Below are positions 42,334 through 50,169 of a stretch of 50,956 nucleotides of DNA, one piece after another. This stretch comes from Alphaproteobacteria bacterium. GTDB lineage: Bacteria; Pseudomonadota; Alphaproteobacteria; Caulobacterales; Aquidulcibacteraceae. The translations under genes and the position numbers were made by a program. Under the pieces are notes generated by a model, which was given only the letters and a program-made list of their open reading frames with translations, was not told where the DNA came from and searched no databases. The stretch spans positions 1-50,956 of the forward strand of contig JAGWZH010000011.1 of NCBI GenBank assembly GCA_018971945.1, in the 5' to 3' direction. Each line of letters starts with the position of its first letter. Position 1 is the first letter of the stretch.

Positions 42334-43020
42334 ATGACGGCGGACATGCTTGCCAAAAGCGCGCGCTTTGACTTGTCCACGGTTGCCGGTCGGCAAGCGG
42401 CCTATCACGACCTCATGTGGGTGGACCACGGGTTCTTGCGGGCAGCGTTCCAAAACCTGCATTGGATAAGCCCCGAAATGGCGCGCTCCAATCAGCCGTC
42501 CCCGGCCCATATCGCGCAGTACGCGGCGATGGGGATCAAAACGATTGTCAATCTCAGGGGCTTTAACGACAGCGGCCATTACTGGCTTGAGCGGGAAGCC
42601 TGCGAGAAGCACAATCTCACGCTGGTGGATAGCCCGATCTCCTCGCGGGACACCCCCACGAAAGACCGTCTGTGGCGGGCGAAGGAGATTTTCGCCACCA
42701 TCGCCTATCCAGCGCTCATGCATTGCAAAAGCGGCGCGGACAGGGCTGGTCTTTACGGGGTGCTCTATAAGCATTGGCGGCTGGGAGCCCCAATCGCTGA
42801 GGCGCTGGAGCAATTGTCGGGGCGGTATCTGCACGTGCGAGCGGGCAAGACAGGGATGCTCGACGCCTTCTTCAGGACCTATCTCAACGACGCCAAGACA
42901 AGCGGCAAAAGCTTCGATTCTTGGATCGAGGAGGACTACGACCCCGAAGCGGTAAAGGCGGCCTTCATGAGCAGCTGGTGGGGCCATTTTTTGACGGAGA
43001 CAGTCCTGCGCCGAGAGTAA
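42334..43020 (+). CDS. protein tyrosine phosphatase-like protein
   Basis: A 228-residue phosphatase with the C-x5-R loop HCKSGADRAG (Cys131, Arg137). The preceding ISSRDTPTKDRLWRAKEIF and INLRG-like VNLRGFNDS are typical of DSP-like phosphatases found in alphaproteobacteria next to lipopolysaccharide genes. GGAGG lies 4 nt upstream of the chosen ATG; an upstream frame of 48 codons overlaps the divergent DUF374 gene and is not used. Substrate unknown; context suggests envelope lipid or a phosphoprotein. It converges on the DUF4340 gene. Confidence 0.88.
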   Translation: MTADMLAKSARFDLSTVAGRQAAYHDLMWVDHGFLRAAFQNLHWISPEMARSNQPSPAHIAQYAAMGIKTIVNLRGFNDSGHYWLEREACEKHNLTLVDSPISSRDTPTKDRLWRAKEIFATIAYPALMHCKSGADRAGLYGVLYKHWRLGAPIAEALEQLSGRYLHVRAGKTGMLDAFFRTYLNDAKTSGKSFDSWIEEDYDPEAVKAAFMSSWWGHFLTETVLRRE

Positions 43021-43023
43021 ATC

Positions 43024-44094
43024 TCAAGGTGTAATGGCGAAGGGCGAGGACGGCGGCGCGTCTGCGGCGGGCAAGAGCATGTCATAGACCGGGGTCAGAC
43101 CATCGGCGGCAGACCCCGTGAGCTTATAGGCCCAAGCGCCTGAGCCAGCGTTTAGTGCTTGCGCCGCAGCGAGGGCTTCAGCCGTCTCTACCGCCGGACG
43201 CGCCACAAGCTTCAGCCAATGGTCCTCGCCAAGCGCCATGATCTGGGCGTCAATGATCAGGTCGCCACTCGTGGCCAGCGCTATGGTTGCGCGAGGGGGA
43301 GACTGCACGGAGGCGGCAGGCGCCACGTCAATGGGCTCTACCCGCAGCATTCGAAGGGCGAGGTCCTCCAGGTTCACCGCGGCGCTCGGCTCAATTCTCG
43401 CCAGCGGAGGCGCGAAGGCGAAGCCTAAGGCGGCGCCCTCGGCGGCGCGGCGGATTAAGCCATAAGGACGGCCCTGGGGGGGCGAGATATCGACCCTGAT
43501 CACGGACTCCGGGGGCAACTCAAGGGGTCGCAGCGTCAGCCAGGACACCGGCTCGCGCAGGTCGGGCAGATCGCCAGAGACCGCCCAGGCCTGGGTTTCG
43601 TCGGTCTGACGGACATAGAGACCGCCGGTTTCTGCAGCGACGCCGACGATCAGATCCACGACCAGTGCGCCCTGATCGTCTTCCATTTGAAGAAGCATGC
43701 CGCGACCGCCGGAGGCGGGGTCGCCTAATCCGATCCGGTCAAGCTTGTCAGGGTCGCTGGTCATGCGGCGCTGATAGGAGAGACCCTGCAGCGCCGCCGA
43801 TACGGCCTCGAGCGTTTCAGGGCGGACAGGATAATCGCCGCGTTCGCGCATCACCCAACCCTGGGGATCACGCTCAATCGTGAAGCCCCCTTCCTGAGCG
43901 CGGACGGAGATGCTCTGGATCGTCTCGATCCTGGCATCGGTCAAGGCCGGGAGCACGGGGCCCGAGACGGCGTCGCCGCGGAGCGCGTGACCGCGGATCG
44001 AGACCACGACCCAAGCCAGCGCCGCCAGGGCGGCGGCGACGCCAAGGATTCGCCAAGACCAAGCGGCGCGGCGATCGCGCAAATCCGTACTCAT
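43024..44094 (-). CDS. DUF4340 protein of a GldG-type ABC cassette
   Basis: A 356-residue protein with an N-terminal membrane helix (residues about 15-36) and an extracytoplasmic domain with alternating beta segments, including TIERDPQGWVMRERGDYPV and the repeated 'LL..G......YV' style. This is the DUF4340 plan, whose members follow GldG-like genes. The start overlaps the GldG-like stop by 4 bp. It is the last gene of the ATPase-permease-GldG-DUF4340 set. Function unknown. Confidence 0.87.
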   Translation of the reverse strand: MSTDLRDRRAAWSWRILGVAAALAALAWVVVSIRGHALRGDAVSGPVLPALTDARIETIQSISVRAQEGGFTIERDPQGWVMRERGDYPVRPETLEAVSAALQGLSYQRRMTSDPDKLDRIGLGDPASGGRGMLLQMEDDQGALVVDLIVGVAAETGGLYVRQTDETQAWAVSGDLPDLREPVSWLTLRPLELPPESVIRVDISPPQGRPYGLIRRAAEGAALGFAFAPPLARIEPSAAVNLEDLALRMLRVEPIDVAPAASVQSPPRATIALATSGDLIIDAQIMALGEDHWLKLVARPAVETAEALAAAQALNAGSGAWAYKLTGSAADGLTPVYDMLLPAADAPPSSPFAITP

Positions 44095-45983
44095 GCTTTG
44101 GCCTCCTCGCCGCGAGACCCCCGCCGCCGGCTATGACGGGTCAATACGAAGACTCCCACAGCTCCCACCAGCAGCGGGGGCCCCCACAAATTGAGTCCCA
44201 TGACCCATGCTTGCAGGTCGTCGGTGGCGCGGCGAAGGTCGCGCCGAATGTCGCGCACACGGTCCCTCAGCGCCTGGGCGTTGGTCATGAAGCGGTTGAT
44301 TTCAGATTGCTCTTCAGGGGTCAAAGAGGCGGCGGTATTTCCCTCGAAAAAGCCAGAGCCCTGGCCACGGCTTTGCAACTCGCGGAGACGCTGCTCGGTG
44401 GCTGCTTGTTCGGCTTCAGCCGCTTCCAGGCTTGCCTGATAGTCCGCGCGGGCCTGCTCCTCCATCTCGTCGAGAACCGTCAGTCGGCGGATGGAAGGCG
44501 CCCGCGAGCGCAGGGATATCAACGCCTCGGATCCGGATAAGGCCTCCACCGCGTTAAGAGCGAAAAAAAGATTGTCGAAGATCAGTTGGCCTTGCTGGAA
44601 GTAGAAGCCGTCAAGCAGGAAGTCGGTGTCGGCGACGACCACGATCTGGGCGCTCTGGCCCTCAGGGGTGGCGGTCAAGCGGTTCGATTGATCGCCCAAA
44701 CCCGCTTCGGGCGGGGCCCCCGTCGCGTAGGCGCTCGTCAAGCGGCCGGTAAGCTGAACCGCCAAAATCTCTGTGCGGGCTGTAGGCCGCCACATCTGAT
44801 CGATCATGTCGGGGCTAGGCTGCTGAAGGGCGAATTCGGTCGGGATGCGCATTGTTTCGCCGGTGGTGCGGGCCAAGGTGACGGCTTGGAGGCCCTCGCG
44901 TTCGCTGACCTGCAAAGCGCCGGCCATGCCAAAGACCGTATCGCCGGTAAGCTCCGCGGTAATGAGACTGTCGCGGCTCAGGCGGTCTGCAGCGACCTGC
45001 AAGAACAAGGGGAAAGTGAATGAGCCGCCCGAGCCCGCACCGAGGACAAAACCGCCCTCTCGATCCATCACCACGTCCGGCGACAAGGCAAGACCCCAGG
45101 CGGAGAGCAGCGGCTCGAGATTGGAGGATGAGGGAGCGGGCGGCGCCATCATCATGAAAGGATCAGAAGCGGGAGGGGCCAAGGCGAGAAGCGAGGCGGG
45201 ATCGACCGCGACCAAGACCCTGCCTTTGGAGAGAGCGAACTGGTCGACGGCGTAGAGCTGTCCGGGGCTCAAGCCCCAGGGATGGATCACTGCGAGTACG
45301 TCAATGTCTTCGGGAATGGCGGCGAAGTCAGGACTTAGGGTCTCGACCTCAAACAGGCCGCGCAGCTGGCTTCCGAACAGATTGGCCGTGGTCTCCGAGC
45401 CGCCTTGTCCAATTCCGGGCTCACCGCCCATCGGCAGAGTGGTGATCAAGCCGACCCGAGGCGGATTGGGGTTGTCGAGATCGTAGAGAAGGCGGGTGAG
45501 GTCGTACTCGAGAAACGGCTCGCGCTCGGGGTCGAGAAAGGCGATGGCTTGGCGGTCGTCAACAGCATTGGCGCCTGCGACGCCAAGGAAGATCGCGTCT
45601 TGGCCAGGGGGCTCGAGAGGCTGGAGGCCGGCGAGGCGGGCTTCGTCTTCTTCTTCTGAGTCCGGTTCGGGATTGACCTCGACAACCCGGACAAGGCCGT
45701 CGGCGTGCGCTGCGTAGCTCAGCAAAAGCTCGCGCACCCGGGCGGCGTAGGCTGACAAGGCGGGGTCGGCTCCCGCCGCCTCGCGCGAATAGTAGAAGCG
45801 CAACTCCAATGGTTCGGCGAGGTTCTTCAGTACGGTCCTGGAGCCTTCACTTAATGTGTAGAGGCGGTTCTCAGTGAGATCGAGGCGCGCATCGCGCAGC
45901 CAGACATTAGCGATCATATTGAGAGCCACGAACGCCACAACAAAAGCGGCTCCCGCCACCAGGGCGAATCGAGGTCCGTTCAT
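44091..45983 (-). CDS. GldG-like ABC transport auxiliary protein
   Basis: A 630-residue membrane protein with an N-terminal helix (residues about 7-28), LDLTENRLYTLSEGSRTVLKNL and YAAHADGLVRVVEVNPEPDSE, the opening characteristic of the ABC auxiliary component GldG, then a long extracytoplasmic region and a C-terminal helix with basic tail (last about 40 residues, GPPLLVGAVGVFVLTRHSRRR). In Flavobacteria GldG works with GldA and GldF in gliding/secretion; homologues in non-gliding bacteria have no known cargo. It follows the permease by 4 bp and overlaps the DUF4340 gene. Confidence 0.9.
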   Translation of the reverse strand: MNGPRFALVAGAAFVVAFVALNMIANVWLRDARLDLTENRLYTLSEGSRTVLKNLAEPLELRFYYSREAAGADPALSAYAARVRELLLSYAAHADGLVRVVEVNPEPDSEEEDEARLAGLQPLEPPGQDAIFLGVAGANAVDDRQAIAFLDPEREPFLEYDLTRLLYDLDNPNPPRVGLITTLPMGGEPGIGQGGSETTANLFGSQLRGLFEVETLSPDFAAIPEDIDVLAVIHPWGLSPGQLYAVDQFALSKGRVLVAVDPASLLALAPPASDPFMMMAPPAPSSSNLEPLLSAWGLALSPDVVMDREGGFVLGAGSGGSFTFPLFLQVAADRLSRDSLITAELTGDTVFGMAGALQVSEREGLQAVTLARTTGETMRIPTEFALQQPSPDMIDQMWRPTARTEILAVQLTGRLTSAYATGAPPEAGLGDQSNRLTATPEGQSAQIVVVADTDFLLDGFYFQQGQLIFDNLFFALNAVEALSGSEALISLRSRAPSIRRLTVLDEMEEQARADYQASLEAAEAEQAATEQRLRELQSRGQGSGFFEGNTAASLTPEEQSEINRFMTNAQALRDRVRDIRRDLRRATDDLQAWVMGLNLWGPPLLVGAVGVFVLTRHSRRRGSRGEEAKA

Positions 45984-45987
45984 GCCG

Positions 45988-46725
45988 TCAACCTCCCCGC
46001 CGCGCGTCGACGGCGAGGGCCGTCCAACTCAAAAACAACGCCATCAGAGAAACAAAGAAAAAGACGGCGCGAAGTTCGATCACGCCCCGCTGGGCGGCTT
46101 CGACATGGCGCATCACGGACAAAGACGAGACCATTTCAGAGACGCCGCCGCCAAGCACGCCGGAGATCGTGTCGAGGACGAGGGGCAAACCGATCGCGGT
46201 AAACACGAAGCTTATGAGAACGCCCAGTACGAAAGCGGCGACCTGGGATGACGCCATCGCCGACATCGCGGAACCGATCGCCAGATAGCCTCCGGCCATC
46301 ATGAGGCTCGCAACATAACCCGCAAAGATTGCAAGATTGTCCGGATCGCCCAAGATGTTCATGGTGATCCATAGCGGCGTCGTGAGCAACAGCGCCGCCG
46401 CCGCGACGACCCAGGCGGCGAAGAACTTACCCAAGACCAAGGCCGGCGTCGTCACGGGCAGCGTCATCAAGAGCTCAATGGCCCCGGACTGGATGTCCTC
46501 CGACCAAAGGCGCATGGCCACGGCGGGCAAAAAGATCATGAAGATCCAAGGGTGGAAGGCGAAAAAGCGGCTCAAATCCGCCTGGCGCGCATCCCAGAGA
46601 CCGCCCACCTGGAACGCGAAGAGGTTCGCCGCAAACAGAAAAACCGCCACGAATACATAAGCCCCAGGCGTCGTCGCGTAGCTCAAAAGCTCGCGCCTGA
46701 AGACCGCGCCCATCCCCTTCATCAT
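45988..46725 (-). CDS. ABC transporter permease (GldF-like)
   Basis: A 245-residue permease with six predicted helices. It opens KGMGAVFRRELLSYATTPGAYVFV, typical of ABC-2 type permeases paired with GldG, and continues with AMRLWSEDIQSGAIELLMTLP, a cytoplasmic loop shared by GldF-like proteins. It overlaps the ATPase stop (46722-46725, ATGA). The permease and GldG ends nearly touch, so the four genes are one operon. Confidence 0.92.
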   Translation of the reverse strand: MMKGMGAVFRRELLSYATTPGAYVFVAVFLFAANLFAFQVGGLWDARQADLSRFFAFHPWIFMIFLPAVAMRLWSEDIQSGAIELLMTLPVTTPALVLGKFFAAWVVAAAALLLTTPLWITMNILGDPDNLAIFAGYVASLMMAGGYLAIGSAMSAMASSQVAAFVLGVLISFVFTAIGLPLVLDTISGVLGGGVSEMVSSLSVMRHVEAAQRGVIELRAVFFFVSLMALFLSWTALAVDARRGG

Positions 46726-47447
46726 GAGGCTTCCTCCGCGCTGGTAAGGGTGCGGAAGGCGCCCTCGAGCCCGTCAGGGGAGCTGGCGGCGAGATTGCCT
46801 GGCGCATCATCCGCCACGATGCGGCCTTTATCGATGACGATGGCGCGGGTGCAGACCGCCGCCACCTCTTCGAGACTGTGGGTGGAAATGAGCACGGCGC
46901 GATCGGCGCCGAGGCGGCGGATCAGATCCCGGACAGATTGACGCTGGTTCGGATCGAGACCGTCCGTCGGTTCGTCCAGGACCATCAAGACGGGATCGTG
47001 CAGAAGCGCGGCGGCGAGGCCCACACGGCGCCGATAGCCTTTGGAGAGAACGCCGATTGGACGCTCGATGGCGTCGCCTAGATTGGCGTCTTGGGCGGCT
47101 CGGCGCACAGCGTTGCGTCCGACATCCTTGCCCAGACCTCTGGCGTCGGCGAGGAACCCCAAAAACGCCATCGGGGTCATCTCTTCATAAAGCGGGGCCC
47201 CTTCCGGAAGGTAACCGATTCGCTCCTGGGCGCGGGTGCGGTCGCGGGCGACATCAATATTGAAGACCCTGGCGAAGCCTTCGTCCGGCTCAAGATAACC
47301 CGCGATCATGCGCATGGTCGTGGTTTTTCCAGCGCCGTTCGGGCCGAGGAAGCCCACCACCTCGCCAACGTCCACCGAGAAGGAGACGTTATCGACCACC
47401 ACTCGGCGACCGAATTTTTTGCGCAAGCCCTCGACCTGCAACAGCAT
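46722..47447 (-). CDS. ABC transporter ATP-binding protein (GldA-like)
   Basis: A 241-residue ATPase with Walker A GPNGAGKTTTMRMIAGYL, signature LSKGYRRRVGLAAALLHDP, Walker B VLMVLDEPTDGLD and the switch histidine STHSLEEV, the export-type class with the multi-drug/GldA family layout (RKKFGRRVVVDNVSF). It begins the cassette. It is separated from the SDR gene by 103 bp upstream, where I see no clear promoter hexamers. Substrate unknown. Confidence 0.93.
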   Translation of the reverse strand: MLLQVEGLRKKFGRRVVVDNVSFSVDVGEVVGFLGPNGAGKTTTMRMIAGYLEPDEGFARVFNIDVARDRTRAQERIGYLPEGAPLYEEMTPMAFLGFLADARGLGKDVGRNAVRRAAQDANLGDAIERPIGVLSKGYRRRVGLAAALLHDPVLMVLDEPTDGLDPNQRQSVRDLIRRLGADRAVLISTHSLEEVAAVCTRAIVIDKGRIVADDAPGNLAASSPDGLEGAFRTLTSAEEAS

Positions 47448-47550
47448 GAGTTTCGATATCCGTGTTAAGAGGGAGCCGCTTCTACGACGGCGGCTCTGGA
47501 AACGGAAGCCCCGTTCGAACTGGTCCCTCCCGATTTTCGGTCCCGTGGGC

Positions 47551-48291
47551 TCAGACTCGCAGCGTCAGACCGCCATCGACGGCGATCGCTTGGCCCGTGA
47601 TGAACGACGCGGCGTCCGAAGCGAGAAACACAGCGAGCCGCGCGACGTCTTCGGGCTGGCCGACACGACGCAGGGCGGCCTTTTTCGCCCAAAGCTCCGC
47701 GATCTCAGGATGCGCCTCCCAAAGGGGCTTGGTCATGCCCGTGGCGATGGCGCCAGGAAGGATCGCATTGGCGGTTACGCCATGCTTGCCCCACTCGAGC
47801 GCCAGAGTGCGCACAAGGCCGAGTACGCCCGTCTTCGACGCGCAATAACCAGCAAGACCGTAATTCGTTCCTTCGGCCATGACGGAGGCGGTCACCAGAA
47901 ACCGACCAGCCGGGCTTTGCGCCAGATAAGGCGCAGCGGAGCGGGCGAGCCGGAAGGGCGCGCTCAGATTCACAGCAAGCTGTTCTTCCCAGGCGGCGTC
48001 GTCCATCTCAGCAGCAAGCGCATTGCGAACCATGCCTGCGTTGGCGAAGACGATGTCGAGGCTGGGGAGGGCCAAGACGGCTTCTTGAACAGTCTCGGCC
48101 GCGGCGGCGGCATCAGCGAAATCCGCCGGACGCGTGAACGCCCCCCTGCGCGCCAACGGCGCCATGCCAGCGCTATTGCGGTCGACGGCGAAGACGCGGG
48201 CGCCTTCGTCAAGAAACGCCTCAACGGCCGCATAACCGATGCCGGACGCGGCGCCAGTGACAAGAGCGGTTCGGCCTTCAAGGACTCCCAT
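47551..48291 (-). CDS. short-chain dehydrogenase/reductase
   Basis: A 246-residue classical SDR: TALVTGAASGIGYAAV (NAD(P)-binding TGxxxGIG), DIVFANAGM (NAG), catalytic Ser in LVTASVMAEG and Y-x3-K in YCASKTGV. AAGGAG sits about 8 nt before the ATG at 48291, so the longer frame from 48381 is rejected. The ARVFAVDR segment puts an Asp after the second strand, which favours NAD+ over NADP+. Substrate unknown. It lies alone upstream of the ABC cassette. Confidence 0.93.
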   Translation of the reverse strand: MGVLEGRTALVTGAASGIGYAAVEAFLDEGARVFAVDRNSAGMAPLARRGAFTRPADFADAAAAAETVQEAVLALPSLDIVFANAGMVRNALAAEMDDAAWEEQLAVNLSAPFRLARSAAPYLAQSPAGRFLVTASVMAEGTNYGLAGYCASKTGVLGLVRTLALEWGKHGVTANAILPGAIATGMTKPLWEAHPEIAELWAKKAALRRVGQPEDVARLAVFLASDAASFITGQAIAVDGGLTLRV

Positions 48292-48450
48292 GACGCCAAT
48301 CTCCTTGCAGCGCGCGGCGGCCAGGCGCGAAAGTCGTGAGGGCCAGCGCGCACGGGGCAGAGCGGTCGGCCGAGCATGCAAAGGCGGTGCGCCGTGCGAC
48401 CCGGGGCGGCATTGGCCGATTCATCATTGTGACATCATCGCACTCGACGT

Positions 48451-48480
48451 GAAAACGCCGCCGAGCCTCGCTCGACGGCG
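48451..48480 (-). terminator. intrinsic terminator-like hairpin with TTTT on the minus strand
   Basis: Stem of 11 bp (one mismatch, positions 48456-48466 with 48470-48480) around a 3-nt loop, followed on the minus strand by TTTTC. It would stop minus-strand transcripts entering from 48716, yet no recognised minus-strand gene lies immediately upstream. Confidence 0.55.
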
Positions 48481-48556
48481 CTTCAGAATGATCTTGCGGG
48501 CCGGGTCAGAGTGCATTCCACTCCCAGGGGGCTGGGGGGGCTGATGGAATCTGGAA

Positions 48557-48570
48557 GAGAACGCGTTCTC
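48557..48570. promoter_or_regulatory. perfect 14-bp palindrome, possible operator
   Basis: GAGAACGCGTTCTC is self-complementary. Its AACGCGTT centre resembles LacI/GalR-type operators in general, but no such regulator gene is nearby. It is 147 bp before the DUF2794 start and 266 bp before the SDR start. Confidence 0.4.
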
Positions 48571-48716
48571 CATCCCGGCCACATGTGCAGGATCATCTTT
48601 CGCGATGGCGGAAGCAAGCAGAAAACAGGGCGAAAATCGGACCTGTCGTAGAATTCATCGGCAAGGCCGATCACCCTCGGGGGGAAGCTTTGCCAATCAA
48701 TGTTTTAGGAGGCCCA

Positions 48717-49043
48717 GTGGAGAAAATAGCGACGCCTGGGGCGGTAAAGATTTATTTTGAGCGGCGGGAATTGACCCTGATCCTTGGGGTCTATGGGCGG
48801 ATGGTCGCAGCGGGCGAATGGCGGGACTATGCTGTTGATCCCCTGGGGGATCGCTGCGTTTTCAGTGTGTTCCGCAGGGCCAGCGAATCACCGCTTTATC
48901 GCATCGAAAAGCAGCCCGCTTTGGCCCGCAAACAGGGCGCGTTCAGCGTGGTCGCGCAACACGGTCAGATCCTCCGCCGGGGCCATGACATCAGCGCGGT
49001 GCTGCGCGTGTTCGAGCAGGGGCGCTTCGCCATCGTGGACTAA
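48717..49043 (+). CDS. DUF2794 protein
   Basis: A 108-residue protein of an alphaproteobacterial family of unknown role: VKIYFERRELTLILGVYGRMVAAGEWRDYA (by parts FERRELTLILGVYGRMV and AAGEWRDYAVDPLGD), VFSVFRRASESPLYRIEK and GHDISAVLRVFEQG are typical of DUF2794. I choose the GTG at 48717 because AGGAGG precedes it by 6 nt; a longer frame back to 48585 has no homology-like content. It is divergent from the SDR and ends 18 bp before the 13-bp repeat array. Confidence 0.88.
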   Translation: MEKIATPGAVKIYFERRELTLILGVYGRMVAAGEWRDYAVDPLGDRCVFSVFRRASESPLYRIEKQPALARKQGAFSVVAQHGQILRRGHDISAVLRVFEQGRFAIVD

Positions 49044-49060
49044 ACAGAGTGGATGACGCC

Positions 49061-49138
49061 CTGTCTCTGGGCCCTGTCTCTGGGCCCTGTCTCTGGGCCC
49101 CGTCTCTGGGCCCCGTCTCTGGGCCCCGTCTCTGGGCC
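49061..49138. repeat. tandem repeat, 13-bp unit, six copies (3+3 variants)
   Basis: Six exact 13-mers: CTGTCTCTGGGCC at 49061, 49074 and 49087, then CCGTCTCTGGGCC at 49100, 49113 and 49126. Every junction makes the palindrome GGGCCC. Located between DUF2794 and the Bax-inhibitor terminator, in a convergent gap. Confidence 0.97.
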
Positions 49139-49159
49139 GGATGGGCAAAGCTTGCGCGC

Positions 49160-49193
49160 AAGAAAACGCCCCGGAGCACGGCCCCGGGGCGTT
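49160..49193 (-). terminator. intrinsic terminator of the Bax-inhibitor gene
   Basis: Perfect 10-bp stem AACGCCCCGG (49165-49174) with CCGGGGCGTT (49184-49193) and a 9-nt loop; on the minus strand it is followed by a T-rich run ending TTTTCTTG. It lies 27 bp after the Bax-inhibitor stop. Confidence 0.75.
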
Positions 49194-49219
49194 GTCGCTT
49201 CAAGCGCGTGCCGCCACCG

Positions 49220-49954
49220 TCAATCGCGCGGCGCCATGATGCTGAGGATGAACTGGAACATGTTGATGAAGTTCAGATAGAGGCTCAGCGCGCCGAAAGT
49301 GGTGATGACGCTGAGGGCGCGGGCGTCACCGCCATATTCGTAGTAAGAATATTTCAGGCGCTGGGTGTCGAAAGCCGTCAAGAGGCCAAACAGACCCACG
49401 CCGATCACGCTGATCGCAAAATGCAACGCGCTCGAGGCAATGAACATATTGACGATCGAGGCAATGATGAGCCCGACTACCCCCATGATCAGGAATGTTC
49501 CCATCGGGGTCAGGTCGCGCTTGGTGGTGTAACCCCAGAGGCTCAACGCGCCAAACGCCACAGCCGTGGTCAGGAAGGCCTTGGCCACAGCGATCATGCC
49601 GCCAGGGATGCCGGCATAGGTGTAGACGATCGCGCCCATGCCCACGCCGATCATGGACACCACGGCCCAATAGATCAAGTTCGCCGCCAGCGGCGACGGG
49701 TTACGCATTGCGAAGGCTGAGATCAGCAACAAGCCGATGGGACCAAACATCACCACCCAGCGCAGGGGCGTCCCGAACACAACGGCCATCGCCTGGGCGT
49801 TGGAGCCGACGGCGAAAGCCAAGAGGCCGGTCAGCAAGAGGCCGAGGGCCATTTTGTTGTAGACCCCGAGCATAAAACTGCGCAGACCGACGTCGACCGC
49901 CATATCGGCGCGGCCCGTTGGGATCGTACGGGCCTGACCCAGCATGTGGTTCAT
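49220..49954 (-). CDS. Bax inhibitor-1/YccA family membrane protein
   Basis: A 244-residue protein with seven predicted helices. The family elements are visible: LRSFMLGVYNKMALGLLLTG, ANLIYWAVVSMIGVGMG, and the C-terminal GLFGLLTAFDTQRLKYSYYE with the conserved F-D-T-Q, then INMFQFIL. BI-1 proteins form pH-sensitive calcium leak-type channels and YccA modulates FtsH; which role applies is unknown. AAGGAG precedes the ATG at 49954. It ends at a strong intrinsic terminator. Confidence 0.92.
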   Translation of the reverse strand: MNHMLGQARTIPTGRADMAVDVGLRSFMLGVYNKMALGLLLTGLLAFAVGSNAQAMAVVFGTPLRWVVMFGPIGLLLISAFAMRNPSPLAANLIYWAVVSMIGVGMGAIVYTYAGIPGGMIAVAKAFLTTAVAFGALSLWGYTTKRDLTPMGTFLIMGVVGLIIASIVNMFIASSALHFAISVIGVGLFGLLTAFDTQRLKYSYYEYGGDARALSVITTFGALSLYLNFINMFQFILSIMAPRD

Positions 49955-50169
49955 ACAAACTCTCCTTCGCCTCTGGCGCTCCATGAGACGTTGACACACA
50001 TATGGCGTGCGGCGTCGGACAGCGCAACCCGCTCACAGAAGCGTGTTCGGACTGCGCTGGGCACAGCCCAAGCAACACTGAATACTGTAAGGTTAATTCA
50101 AGACGCGCCGCCGCCGCTAAGGGTTTTGCGAATCGCGCTAGCAACGGAACCTTGGAGAGGTTTGCCACG

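Larger units (their letters stand above)
48292..48716. other. regulatory-looking region between the SDR and DUF2794 genes
   Basis: A 425-bp divergent gap with a terminator-like hairpin (48451-48480), a perfect 14-bp palindrome (48557-48570) and a 63-codon minus-strand frame (GTG 48674 to 48483) that ends 3 bp before the hairpin. The plus strand has a frame from 48585 that merges into DUF2794 but precedes the real GTG start. Confidence 0.6.

Noticed and set aside
49955-50169. Weak promoter hexamers and a TTAACC half-site (CtrA-like) upstream of the PBP and Bax-inhibitor genes
   Set aside because: Hexamers match at only about half the positions and the full TTAA-N7-TTAA spacing is absent.
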